A DNA stretch of 64,000 bases from Caballeronia sp. TF1N1 (lineage in GTDB: Bacteria > Pseudomonadota > Gammaproteobacteria > Burkholderiales > Burkholderiaceae): NCBI RefSeq assembly GCF_022878925.1, contig NZ_CP084627.1:1302001-1366000 (forward strand). The letters are read 5' to 3'. Of the stretch, positions 8,733 through 16,930 are shown one piece after another. How positions within the stretch are numbered: position 1 is the stretch's first letter; each line of letters starts with the position of its first letter. The position numbers and the translations under genes are program-made. Below the pieces are notes generated by a model. It was not told the DNA's origin. It worked only from the letters and a program-made list of their open reading frames with translations, and searched no databases.

Positions 8733-8866
8733 CTGCATTGAATGATTGACGGATCGAAGGGCATCGTAACACGCTAAAAACAGCGGTTTTATGCAGGTGC
8801 GCGATGCCATCGGCACGTCATGAAGACTCGCGACAATCACCGTTTCTCCTCGCACTGCACAGGAAG

Positions 8867-9418
8867 ATGGCGCTCTCCCTCAACGACATCCGGCATCTCT
8901 TCGACACCTACGGGGCGCTTGCCTATAGCGGCGAGCCCGTCACGCAACTCGAACACGCGCTGCAGACAGCGTATCTCGCGGAGCAGGCGGGCGCGCACCG
9001 CGAGTTGATCGTCGCGGCATTGCTGCACGACCTCGGGCATCTGTTGAACTTGCAGGGCGATACGCCGACTACACGCGGTATCGACGATCTCCACCAGTAT
9101 TACGCGCTGCCGTTCTTACGCCCGCTGTTCGCGGATGCCGTGCTCGAACCGATCCGCCTTCACGTGGATGCCAAGCGCTGCCTCTGCGCGGTCGATGCCT
9201 CATACCACGCGCTTCTTTCGCCCGATTCGGTGCGCAGTTTGCAGCTGCAAGGCGGCGTATTCGATGCCGACGAAGCGCGCGATTTTCTGGCGCGCCCGTT
9301 CGCCGAAGATGCCTTGGCGTTGCGCCGCTGGGATGACGAAGCGAAGGACGCCGCACGTGGCACGCCGCCGCTTGCTCACTATCTGGAATACGCCGAAGAC
9401 ATCGCACTGCGGAATTGA
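8867..9418 (+). CDS. PhnZ-like HD-domain oxygenase (phosphonate degradation type)
   Basis: A 183-residue HD-fold protein. It carries the signature of the mixed-valence di-iron PhnZ family: Tyr20 and Glu23 in YSGEPVTQLEH, His30, the HD pair His54/Asp55 with His58 in LLHDLGH, His76, His99 and Lys103 in HVDAKRCL, and Asp in RRWDDEAK near 165. In PhnZ these residues bind two irons and 2-amino-1-hydroxyethylphosphonate and cleave its C-P bond to glycine and phosphate. The start at 8867 is set by the family N-terminus; the frame extends back to 8804. No phosphonate transporter or PhnY gene is adjacent, so the actual substrate is open. Confidence 0.82.
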   Translation: MALSLNDIRHLFDTYGALAYSGEPVTQLEHALQTAYLAEQAGAHRELIVAALLHDLGHLLNLQGDTPTTRGIDDLHQYYALPFLRPLFADAVLEPIRLHVDAKRCLCAVDASYHALLSPDSVRSLQLQGGVFDADEARDFLARPFAEDALALRRWDDEAKDAARGTPPLAHYLEYAEDIALRN

Positions 9419-9501
9419 GAGGCGACCCGCGCGCCTCCGCGGGCTTCGCGTAGACTGGCGGGCATGCACTCGTCATCCACTCGAAATGCCTTGCAGCGCC
9501 C

Positions 9502-10938
9502 ATGCAGCGTGCGAGCACACACTGCATCGTGAACGACGGCAACTTTCGCATCACCGCTGCCGTCGTGGCCTCGGCGCTCTTCATGCAGAACATGGACGGC
9601 ACCATCGTCGCGACCGCCATTCCCACGATGGCGCGCGACCTGCATATCGATCCCGTCCATCTGAGCAGCGCCATTACCGCTTATCTAGTTGCGCTCACGG
9701 TCTTCATTCCGGCGAGCGGCTGGGTGGCCGACCGCTTCGGCGCGCGGCGCGTTTTCATGTGGGCAATCGCCACGTTCACGCTCGCGTCGATCGCTTGCGC
9801 GGCGGCGGCGAATCTTCCGCAACTCATCGGCGCGCGCATCGTGCAAGGTCTGGGTGGCGCGATGATGGTGCCCGTCGGCCGCCTGATCCTCTTTCGCGGC
9901 GTGAAGCGCGAAGAGCTGCTGCAAGCGACCACGTGGCTCACCATGCCCGCGCTTGTCGGTCCCTTGCTTGGGCCGCCGCTCGGCGGCTTTCTCACCGATG
10001 CGCTCTCCTGGCGCAGCATCTTCTGGGTCAACGTGCCAGTGGGCGCGATCGGTCTCGTCCTCACGTGGAAGCTTTTGCCGCCCTCGCCGCCTGAAAGCCG
10101 CACACCGCCGGATTTGCGCGGCATGCTGCTTTCAGGGACATCGCTGAGTCTGTTCATGATCGGAATCGAAAGCGCGGGACGCGGCGTGATGCCCGAAGGG
10201 CTGCCCTGGGCATGCGTCGCGGTCGGCCTCCTACTGTTCTGGGCAACCGTCGTTCACTGCCGGCGCGTGGAGAATCCTGCCATCGACTTCTCGCTGCTTG
10301 CCATTCCGACATTTCACGCGGCCACGGTCGCGGGCAGCCTCTTCCGCGCGGGCGCCGGTGCGCTGCCTTTTCTCGTGCCGCTCACCTTACAGACCGGCTT
10401 CGGTTACAGCGCGTCCGCTAGCGGACTGGTGACTTTTGCAAGCGCGCTGGGCTCTTTTTGCATGCGTCCGATGACCGCGCTCGCACTCCGGCGATTCTCC
10501 GTGCGCGCGGTTCTGTGCGCAGGCAGCGTGATCTTTGCGCTGGTTCTGGTCGTGTGCTCGACGATGTCGCAGGCTTGGCCCGCAGCCGCCATTTTCGTGC
10601 TGCTCCTCGTCGGCGGATTAGGCCGCTCGCTCAGTTTCGCGACGATGGGCGCGCTCGCTTTCGCCGATGTTCCGAAGCCGCGCCTCGCCGCCGCGACTTC
10701 GTTTCAGGGCACCGCGCAGCAGTTGATGAAGGCGCTTGGTGTAACCGTCGCGGCCGGGACGATTCAAGCCACGATGCTGATTTCCGGCAGCGTTCAGACC
10801 GAACGCTGGCAACTAGCGAGCGCCTTTTTGGCGACAGCGGCAGTCGTCCTGATGTCTCTTCCAATGTTCGCACGTCTCTCCGATGAAGCCGGCGCTGGCA
10901 TCTCAGCGCCTACGGCGAAGCGCGCAGAGCGCACCTGA
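9502..10938 (+). CDS. MFS drug transporter, DHA2 (EmrB/QacA) family
   Basis: A 478-residue integral membrane protein with about 14 hydrophobic segments. It shows the family motif C-like start FMQNMDGTIVATAIPTMARDL, motif A GWVADRFGARRVFM and motif B/C GARIVQGLGGAMMVPVGRLIL. DHA2 members export cationic drugs, dyes or metabolites by proton antiport. No membrane fusion partner (EmrA) is adjacent, so a single-component exporter is likely. The start could also lie at a GTG at 9529; the N-terminal 10 residues before VNDGNFRITA look non-essential. No regulator gene is next to it. Confidence 0.9.
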   Translation: MQRASTHCIVNDGNFRITAAVVASALFMQNMDGTIVATAIPTMARDLHIDPVHLSSAITAYLVALTVFIPASGWVADRFGARRVFMWAIATFTLASIACAAAANLPQLIGARIVQGLGGAMMVPVGRLILFRGVKREELLQATTWLTMPALVGPLLGPPLGGFLTDALSWRSIFWVNVPVGAIGLVLTWKLLPPSPPESRTPPDLRGMLLSGTSLSLFMIGIESAGRGVMPEGLPWACVAVGLLLFWATVVHCRRVENPAIDFSLLAIPTFHAATVAGSLFRAGAGALPFLVPLTLQTGFGYSASASGLVTFASALGSFCMRPMTALALRRFSVRAVLCAGSVIFALVLVVCSTMSQAWPAAAIFVLLLVGGLGRSLSFATMGALAFADVPKPRLAAATSFQGTAQQLMKALGVTVAAGTIQATMLISGSVQTERWQLASAFLATAAVVLMSLPMFARLSDEAGAGISAPTAKRAERT

Positions 10939-10999
10939 TTTACCGGGTAAGCAATACCGAATTGCAAAAATATTCATCATATTTAAGACAAGCCCATGA

Positions 11000-11028
11000 T
11001 CCGCAAGACTTTTTTATGAAGCTATAAT
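11000..11028 (+). promoter_or_regulatory. Possible sigma-70 promoter of the lytic transglycosylase gene
   Basis: A perfect -10 TATAAT at 11023-11028 sits in an AT-rich stretch (10955-11030) between the exporter and the transglycosylase gene, 27 bp before the latter's ATG. The -35 hexamer (TCCGCA at 17 bp spacing) is weak. Confidence 0.45.
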
Positions 11029-11055
11029 GCGCTTTCCTCAAGATTACCCAGTCCG

Positions 11056-11622
11056 ATGCGTCGAAATATATTCCCAATCCTTTTACTGATCAGCCTTGTA
11101 CAAGCCGCAAGCGCGCAAGAAGCCGTGCAGCCCGGCGGCCAAAACGTCACGCAGGCGCCCTCGGGCGACGACGTAAAAACGGAGCGAGTCAGTCATAAGA
11201 TTTCAGAATTGATCGTTCGCAAGTTCGGCGTCGCACGCGAGAAGGCGCAGACCATCGCATCGGCGGTAATGGCGTCTTCATCGAAATACTCGCTTCCGCC
11301 GGCATTGTTGCTTGCGATCATTTCCATAGAATCGCGCTTCAAGGAAACGGCCCACGGCCCGAACGACGCAACCGGTCTCATGCAGGTCGTGCCTTCCGCT
11401 CACAAGAAGTTGGTTCGCGATGTGGATTTGACAGAGCCGGAAACCAATATCGAAGTGGGTTCGGCTATCCTGCATGGCTATCTGAAGTCCGCACAGGGCG
11501 ATATCGACGCCGCGCTGAAGAGCTACGGCGGTTCACGCGCTTATGCCGAGAAGGTCAGTTTGCGCGTCAAGACATTCGAGCCGGCAGCGGCGGCAAGTGC
11601 AGCGTCCGCGACCGAGCAGTAA
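11056..11622 (+). CDS. Secreted lytic transglycosylase, SLT fold
   Basis: A 188-residue protein with a signal peptide (residues 1-20, ending AASA) and a C-terminal SLT domain: LPPALLLAIISIESRFKETA with catalytic Glu92, GLMQVVPSA at 107-115, and ILHGYLKSAQGDIDAALKSYGGS with the YGG motif. Family role: cleaves peptidoglycan between MurNAc and GlcNAc, forming 1,6-anhydro ends, in the periplasm. The lack of additional domains is common for short housekeeping or secretion-associated members. It is monocistronic. The C-terminus is an Ala-rich tail. Confidence 0.9.
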   Translation: MRRNIFPILLLISLVQAASAQEAVQPGGQNVTQAPSGDDVKTERVSHKISELIVRKFGVAREKAQTIASAVMASSSKYSLPPALLLAIISIESRFKETAHGPNDATGLMQVVPSAHKKLVRDVDLTEPETNIEVGSAILHGYLKSAQGDIDAALKSYGGSRAYAEKVSLRVKTFEPAAAASAASATEQ

Positions 11623-11733
11623 AACGTTAATCCCGATTCAATCTTTCGTTCTTGCGCGCCGCTGCATAGCGGATGCCGCAACCTGCCCCGGCGATCGCAC
11701 CTGCATGCGCGCTAGCGTACACGTACCACGACA

Positions 11734-12123
11734 TCAGTAGCTCTTTTGTGCACCGTTAGCGTTGCCGGTACTGTCCGGCGTGCTGCGCTGCATGGTTCCC
11801 GGGTTCATGTTGTTGTTGACCCCGTTGTTCATGCCACTCTTCGCGCCTGTGCCGGTTCCGCTCGTGCCATCCGACGAGCCGCCGACACCCGTGCCTGTCG
11901 CGCCGCTCATGCCAACGCCACCACCCTTGCCAGACGCGCCCATGCCAGCGCCAGCGCCCGCGGCGCCATTGCCGCCCGCACCTGCCGACCCCATGCCCGC
12001 GCCACCGCCACCGCCACCGCCCGCGCCACCACCTGCGCCGCCTCCGCCTCCGGCTTGCGCGTAGACACCGCCCGAAAGACCCAACACCAGTGCCGAGATC
12101 ACCAGCTTCTTAGTCGCGTTCAT
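11734..12123 (-). CDS. Secreted glycine-rich low-complexity protein
   Basis: A 129-residue protein with a clean signal peptide (MNATKKLVISALVLGLSGGVYAQA). The mature chain is almost only Gly, Ala, Ser, Met, Thr and Asn, in Gly/Ala runs with GMGxxG units and an Asn-rich end (GMNNGVNNNMNPGTMQ). No catalytic domain is possible; it is probably disordered or structural in the periplasm or on the surface. Together with the next gene on the same strand it forms a pair of exported glycine-rich proteins. Its opposite strand also has open frames because of the GGC/GCC repeats, but only this strand has a signal peptide and a start with AGACTTGCT upstream. Confidence 0.72.
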   Translation of the reverse strand: MNATKKLVISALVLGLSGGVYAQAGGGGGAGGGAGGGGGGGAGMGSAGAGGNGAAGAGAGMGASGKGGGVGMSGATGTGVGGSSDGTSGTGTGAKSGMNNGVNNNMNPGTMQRSTPDSTGNANGAQKSY

Positions 12124-12248
12124 AGCAAGTCTCCAAAAGTTTGCGTTTCACGTGTCCATCCATCGTCCGTCCAGGCCGCAGAGACGCTGCAACGCACGTG
12201 GACTTGTTAGCGCAAACGTCGTGCCGCGTGGCGGCGATGGTCGGGCAA

Positions 12249-12575
12249 TCAATATCCGTAGCCAGCGGGCGCGCACGGCACGTAGGCGCGGCGATAGCCG
12301 TCGTAGCAATAGCCGGGAGGAACGGCAGGTTGCGCGTACACGGGCTGCGCATAAGCCGGTTGCGCATAAGCCGGCTGTGCGTAGACAGGCTGCGCATTCG
12401 CCACCGAGCTCACGATGGCACCCAGCACAGCGCCGCCGATCAACGCGCTGACAATCGCGCCGCCATTGCCGCCACCACCGTGGCCGCCGTAGCCGCCGCC
12501 GCGTCCGTGGGCCGACGCCTGTGCTGCCACCGACAGACTTCCGATCATCAACAAGACAAGTGCTGCGCGTTTCAT
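12249..12575 (-). CDS. Secreted glycine-zipper protein with YAQP repeats
   Basis: A 108-residue protein starting MKRAALVLLMIGSLSVAAQASA (signal peptide). It continues with a Gly/His segment (HGRGGGYGGHGGGGNGG), a hydrophobic glycine-zipper-like stretch AIVSALIGGAVLGAIVSSVANA, then five tandem QPxYA units (PVYAQ/PAYAQ), and a C-terminal CYDGYRRAYVPCAP loop likely closed by a disulphide. Four extra codons upstream (12587) are possible, but the MKR start fits the signal peptide better. The hydrophobic zipper could insert in a membrane or mediate self-assembly. Function unknown. Confidence 0.75.
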   Translation of the reverse strand: MKRAALVLLMIGSLSVAAQASAHGRGGGYGGHGGGGNGGAIVSALIGGAVLGAIVSSVANAQPVYAQPAYAQPAYAQPVYAQPAVPPGYCYDGYRRAYVPCAPAGYGY

Positions 12576-12731
12576 GAGACTCTCCAATTCCCGTGAGCCG
12601 GGTTCGTAGACTCATCTTAAGCAGGCGATGAAGAAATAACTGATGCAGTTGGTAACGGTACATTTCAACGCTTACAACTTCATCCTGCCGCCAGCGTTCG
12701 TTCGGATGTCGAAGTATTTCCACGGCGCCGC

Positions 12732-13131
12732 TATAAATGCCGACATATGTGTTTGGCCGTAACACTTGGCGTCGCGAATCGGTAGAAACTTTCCACGACG
12801 CTCGGCGTTTTAACGCGCCGTTTCATTTGCTCGCGACTCGTTACCCTTTGTCACCAGACGGACGTCAACGCGCCACTGAAGCGCGGCGTTTCATCTGCAT
12901 CGCGACGAAAAAAACAGCGCATCAAGGTTTAACGGGGCGCAGCGAAGGTGCCGGTGGGGAGCCAAAACGAAGGCCGACAAGTAACAAGTCGCGAAATCCA
13001 GCGACGCAAAAAACGGCCGCCGATGCAAACAGTAGACGCAGCAGGCAGTCAGGGAGGCTGCGCGTAGGCGCATCGCGCATCGGTTGCATCGATGCGTTCA
13101 GGCAAGGCGAGCTCACGGGCTCGCCTTTTTT
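12732..13131 (+). ncRNA. Candidate noncoding RNA region ending in a terminator
   Basis: About 550 bp between 12576 and 13129 hold no convincing gene, yet a good plus-strand intrinsic terminator ends the stretch (13104-13131) and a TATAAA (12732-12737) lies at its left end. Inside is an imperfect direct repeat of about 24 bp (12815-12837 and 12883-12906, core CGTTTCAT-TGC-TCGCGAC). The plus-strand frame open here (12737-13240) runs through the terminator into the antisense of the next gene and is rejected as coding. It lacks tmRNA, RNase P or 6S landmarks that I can recognise. The boundaries are guesses. Confidence 0.25.
13104..13131 (+). terminator. Intrinsic terminator, plus strand
   Basis: A perfect 9-bp stem AAGGCGAGC / GCTCGCCTT with loop TCACGG is followed by T residues to 13131. 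The U-tract is only on the plus strand, although no annotated plus-strand gene ends here; the RarD-type gene ends on the minus strand at 13130. Confidence 0.7.
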
Positions 13132-14116
13132 ATTGCGTCGGCTCCACGCGCTCGCTGTGTTCCGCGCCAATCTCATGCTCAATACTCGCGTGATGTTCGC
13201 TGACCGGCAAACTCGCCGCCGACATGCGTTCACGCCGTAGCAGCCGCGCGCTGTGCACGGCGGTCAGCGCCACGGCAATCCAGATGGGCACATAGGTTCC
13301 GAGTTGCGTCGTCGAGAACGGCTCGCCGAGTACGAGCACTGCCACGCCGACCAGCAAGACCGGTTCGACATAGCCCAGAATGCCGAAGAGCGCGAGCGGC
13401 AAATAACGGCTCGCGCGCAGATAAGACGCGAGCGCAACCGTGCTCAACGCGCCGAGTCCGGGAAGCAACAGCATCCACAAGCGCGCGTCGCTTGCAGCCA
13501 TAGAAAATGAATTCCGTTCGAACAACATGACGATTGCGACCGGCGCGAGCAACATCATCTCTATCGCGAAGGAAACGAGCGGGTCCGCGTTCAGGCGTCG
13601 CCGCAAGATGAAATACGGTGGATAGCCGAGCACGACGACGATCGTCGGCCAAGCGAACGCATGCGACATGACGAACTCATGCGCCACGCCAAGCGCCGCC
13701 GCAATGACGCCCGCCCATTGCAGACGATCGAGCGCTTCGTGATAGTAAAAGCGACCCAGCAGGACCATCCCGAGGGGCAACAAAAAGTAGCCAAGCGACA
13801 CTTCGAGCGCGCGTCCATGCAACGGCGCCCAAAGAAAAATCCATAATTGCAGGCCAAGCAAGGCGGCGACCGTGGCGAACGCCAAAAGCAGACTCGGGGT
13901 TCGAGCAAGCTTTCCAATGAGCGCGCACAATTGCGGCCAGCGATTACGCAAGGCGACGAGCAGCAGCGCGCCGGGCATGGTCCACACGATGCGCCACGCG
14001 AAGATGTCGAGGCCATCGAGCGGCGCGAGCCATTTGGTGTAGCCCGACATGAGCGCGAAGAGCGCCGATGCGACAACGGAAAGCGCGATGCCGCGCCCGA
14101 GAACGTGCTGATTCAT
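13130..14116 (-). CDS. rarD: EamA-family transporter, RarD type
   Basis: A 328-residue protein with ten hydrophobic segments in two EamA repeats: GIALSVVASALFALMSGYTKWLAPLDGLDIFAWRIVWTMPGALLLVALR opens the first, with the RarD-typical YF.LPLGMVLLGRFYYHE in the middle. RarD proteins are drug/metabolite exporters; RarD itself was named for chloramphenicol sensitivity and the substrate is unsettled. The start is taken at ATG 14116; a TTG one codon earlier is possible. It diverges from the egtD-like gene. The tail beyond the last helix is Glu/His rich. Confidence 0.82.
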   Translation of the reverse strand: MNQHVLGRGIALSVVASALFALMSGYTKWLAPLDGLDIFAWRIVWTMPGALLLVALRNRWPQLCALIGKLARTPSLLLAFATVAALLGLQLWIFLWAPLHGRALEVSLGYFLLPLGMVLLGRFYYHEALDRLQWAGVIAAALGVAHEFVMSHAFAWPTIVVVLGYPPYFILRRRLNADPLVSFAIEMMLLAPVAIVMLFERNSFSMAASDARLWMLLLPGLGALSTVALASYLRASRYLPLALFGILGYVEPVLLVGVAVLVLGEPFSTTQLGTYVPIWIAVALTAVHSARLLRRERMSAASLPVSEHHASIEHEIGAEHSERVEPTQ

Positions 14117-14441
14117 CAATGAGTGAAAGCTCGAGCGAAGCGGGAACTGCGCATTTTAAACGCTGTGCATCGACGCTATTCAGAGCGTGCTTCAAACTTC
14201 GCTTCGGGTCGTGCGCGTTTTTTGCTTCGCTAGTTCGCTTTTCGCGCCGGATGAACTTCACCGAGCACGACGTTGTTTTCAACCCGTCATGCCGATGGGC
14301 GACTCTTCATACCTAACCCAACGGTTTCACCTGCCTGATTCGAGCGAAGCCGCTCACGTCATTGCATCAGCAGCATCCAAGCGCCGCGCCGTTGCAACGA
14401 AGGACGGCACGCGAATAAAACGCCGCATAGATGGAGACGTC

Positions 14442-15410
14442 ATGATTCAACCCGCCCTATCCACCCGCGTTGACAGTGCCTTTGCCGAGGCCGTCCGCGC
14501 CGGGTTGTCGAAAGAGCCGCAAAAAGAATTGCCATCGATGTATCTGTATGACGAAGTGGGCTCGGCCCTGTTCGAAGTCATCACTGCCCTGCCCGAATAC
14601 GGCGTGACGCGCGCCGAAGAGCGCGTGCTCACGGAACATGCCGCCGATATCGTCGCGGCAATGCCGGGCAACGTGAAGGTCGCCGAACTCGGCAGCGGCA
14701 GCGGCCGCAAGACGCGCCGCATTCTGGAGGCGCTTTGTAAAAAGCAGCCCACCGCCTATTACCCGATTGAAATATCGCGCACCGCTTTGCAGTTGTGCCG
14801 CCGGGAACTGGGCGATATCGAGCGCATTTCGATCGTCGGTTATGAGCGCGATTATCTGGCCGGCTTGTCGGAAGTCAGCGCCAAACGGAAGGAAGGCGAA
14901 AGGCTGCTCGTGCTGTTTCTCGGCAGCACCATCGGGAATTTTTCGCGGCTCGCGGCGACCAAATTTCTACAGTCGATACGCAGCATGCTCGCTCCCGGCG
15001 ATGCCCTTTTGCTCGGCACCGACCTTCTCAAACCGCTGCCGACGTTGATCGCCGCGTACGACGATCCCATCGGCGTGACGGCTGCATTCAACCTGAACTT
15101 GCTGGCGCGCATCAACCGCGAACTGGGTGGCGATTTTCCGCTCGATGCCTTCGAGCACGTCGCGCGCTTCAATTCCGAAGCACGCAGTATCGAAATGCAT
15201 CTGCGGGCCAAGCGTGCGCTGACGGCGCATGTTCCAAGTGCGGATCTGCGCGTCGAGTTCCGCGAAGGCGAGACGATCTGGACGGAAAGCAGCCACAAGT
15301 ACGCCGCCGATGAAGTTGCGCCGATGGCCGCCGACGCGGGCTTCGAATGCTCGCATCAGTGGCGCGACGAGGAATGGCAGTTCGCGGAGAGTTTGTTGGT
15401 GGCGCGTTGA
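14442..15410 (+). CDS. egtD: EgtD-like histidine N-alpha-methyltransferase
   Basis: A 322-residue SAM-dependent methyltransferase of the DUF2260/EgtD family. The ATG at 14442 follows GGAGA; earlier in-frame ATGs lack a site. Motifs: PSMYLYDEVGSALFEVITALPEYGVTR, SAM loop VAELGSGSGRKTRRILEAL, LFLGSTIGNFSR, the YDDPIGVTAAFNLNLL segment, and near the C-terminus WTESSHKY, which matches the Glu-x-Ser histidine-binding pair of mycobacterial EgtD. Known reaction: three methylations of L-histidine to hercynine, the first step to ergothioneine. An EgtB partner is usually next door but is absent here. The gene is convergent with acyP, with one base between stops. Confidence 0.85.
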   Translation: MIQPALSTRVDSAFAEAVRAGLSKEPQKELPSMYLYDEVGSALFEVITALPEYGVTRAEERVLTEHAADIVAAMPGNVKVAELGSGSGRKTRRILEALCKKQPTAYYPIEISRTALQLCRRELGDIERISIVGYERDYLAGLSEVSAKRKEGERLLVLFLGSTIGNFSRLAATKFLQSIRSMLAPGDALLLGTDLLKPLPTLIAAYDDPIGVTAAFNLNLLARINRELGGDFPLDAFEHVARFNSEARSIEMHLRAKRALTAHVPSADLRVEFREGETIWTESSHKYAADEVAPMAADAGFECSHQWRDEEWQFAESLLVAR

Positions 15411-15411
15411 T

Positions 15412-15708
15412 TCAGTGCTGCTCGAAGCGCTCATAGCGCTTTTCGACGTAGCGTTCTTCGCTGAAGAACTCGGTGACGCGGGCATGCGGCGGCCCGCGTC
15501 GCAGCCATTCGAGCATCAAGTCGACTTGATTGGCCGCGCCTTGTACGATCGCCTCCACCGAGCCGTCTTCGAGATTCGCGACCCAGCCGCGCACGCCGAG
15601 CGCATGCGCGCGCCTCACGGTGTGATGTCGAAAGCCCACGCCCTGCACGACACCTTTCACGTGCACGTAATAGGTTTCGATTCTCGTATCCAGATCCGGG
15701 CCAGGCAT
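15412..15708 (-). CDS. acyP: Acylphosphatase
   Basis: A 98-residue protein with the full acylphosphatase signature: VKGVVQGVGFRHHTVRRAHALG with catalytic Arg27 in GVGFR, and GWVANLEDGSVEAIVQG with catalytic Asn45. The enzyme hydrolyses acyl phosphates such as carbamoyl phosphate or 1,3-bisphosphoglycerate in the cytosol. Length and ferredoxin-like pattern are normal. The first eight residues before TRIETYYVHV are not conserved. It lies downstream of the signalling operon in the same direction as it, but 82 bp beyond its end. Confidence 0.93.
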   Translation of the reverse strand: MPGPDLDTRIETYYVHVKGVVQGVGFRHHTVRRAHALGVRGWVANLEDGSVEAIVQGAANQVDLMLEWLRRGPPHARVTEFFSEERYVEKRYERFEQH

Positions 15709-15790
15709 CGCGCATTCCCCTCGTAAGCGTTGATAGGCCGCATTGTAGACGGCGTATCGAAACGCTTCAGGATCAGCTCGATTTCGCGCT

Positions 15791-16930
15791 TCAGCTGAGA
15801 CGGAACGGCTGCGCGGAATCCGTGCGTTCGCCAGGACGCGGACGCAGCGTGCGCGGCAGATGCACTTCGAACACCGTGCCCGCCTGCGCGGACGATTGCA
15901 CCGTCACGTCGCCGCCATGCATTTCGGTGATTTCGCGCGTGATGTAGAGGCCGAGCCCGAGGCCGCTGGACTCGCTCTGACGCCGCCCCGAGCGATACGG
16001 CGCAAAGATGGTCGGCACCACTTCAGGCGGAATCTCGCCCGCGTTCTGCACGACGATGGTCACGTCGTCCTTGCCGCCTTCGAGACGCACCTGAATGGCC
16101 GAGCCTTCGAGCCCGTGCTGCAACGCGTTGCCGATGAGATTCGAAAACACTTGCGAGAGCAGATCGCCGTCGCCTTGCAAAAGCGTATCGCCGTGGCGCA
16201 GCACGAAGATGCGCCCCTTGCCGACACGCGCCTCGTATTCCTCGACGATATTCTTCGCGAGCGTCGCGAGCTCCACGGAACGCGGCTGCAAGGTCACGCG
16301 GCCGCCGCGCAGACGCGCGAGGTTCAGCAACTGATCGACCATGCGAACCATGCGCATGCCGCTCGACTTGATGCGGTTGCCGATATTCGCGACATTCTCG
16401 TCCGGCACGAAGCGCGCGAGATATTCCGCCGAAGCGATCACGGCCGACAGCGGCGTGCGCAGGTCGTGACCGAGCACGGCCATCAGCATCTCGTTTGCAT
16501 CGAGCAGTTGCTGCACGGTTGCGAGTTGCGTCGCGAGTTGCTGCTTTTGACGCTCCATCTGAATGAAGACATCTACCTTCGAATTGAGGATGCGCGAATC
16601 GAACGGCTTGTAGAGAAAGTCCACCGCGCCCGCTTCGTAGCCGCGAAACGTGCGGTTGCCGTCCTGCGCGGTCGCGGTCAGAAAGATGATCGGCACATGC
16701 GCCGTACGCGGACTGCCGCGCATGAGTTCGGCAAGTTCGAAGCCGTCCATGCCGGGCATGTTGACATCGAGAATGGCGAGCGCGACGTCGTGCTTGAGCA
16801 GCAGTTCGAGCGCGGCCGGTCCCGATTCCGCCTTCAGCACCGAGAGATCCGGCCGGGCCAGCGACGCCTCGAGTGCGGTGATGTTGTTGCGGATGTCATC
16901 GACGATCAGCACATAAATGGGTTGCGTCAT
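15791..16930 (-). CDS. REC-histidine kinase (response regulator fused to kinase)
   Basis: A 379-residue soluble protein: receiver domain 1-125 with DD at 11-12, phospho-acceptor Asp55 in LAILDVNMPG, Thr in LTAT and Lys108 in YKPF; coiled linker 125-148; HisKA with His155 in LGHDLRTPLSAV; HATPase with NLIGNALQHG, and SSGLGLGLYITREI. Such reversed hybrids receive phosphate on the N-terminal domain and gate their own kinase. It is the last gene of a four-gene operon; its ATG follows directly after the TAA of the CheB-like gene with no spacer, indicating translational coupling. The output partner is not in the window. Confidence 0.92.
   Translation of the reverse strand: MTQPIYVLIVDDIRNNITALEASLARPDLSVLKAESGPAALELLLKHDVALAILDVNMPGMDGFELAELMRGSPRTAHVPIIFLTATAQDGNRTFRGYEAGAVDFLYKPFDSRILNSKVDVFIQMERQKQQLATQLATVQQLLDANEMLMAVLGHDLRTPLSAVIASAEYLARFVPDENVANIGNRIKSSGMRMVRMVDQLLNLARLRGGRVTLQPRSVELATLAKNIVEEYEARVGKGRIFVLRHGDTLLQGDGDLLSQVFSNLIGNALQHGLEGSAIQVRLEGGKDDVTIVVQNAGEIPPEVVPTIFAPYRSGRRQSESSGLGLGLYITREITEMHGGDVTVQSSAQAGTVFEVHLPRTLRPRPGERTDSAQPFRLS

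Noticed and set aside
12737..13240. Plus-strand 167-codon frame in the 12.7-13.2 kb gap
   Set aside because: It reads through a good terminator into the antisense of the RarD-type gene and is very basic; treated as noncoding.
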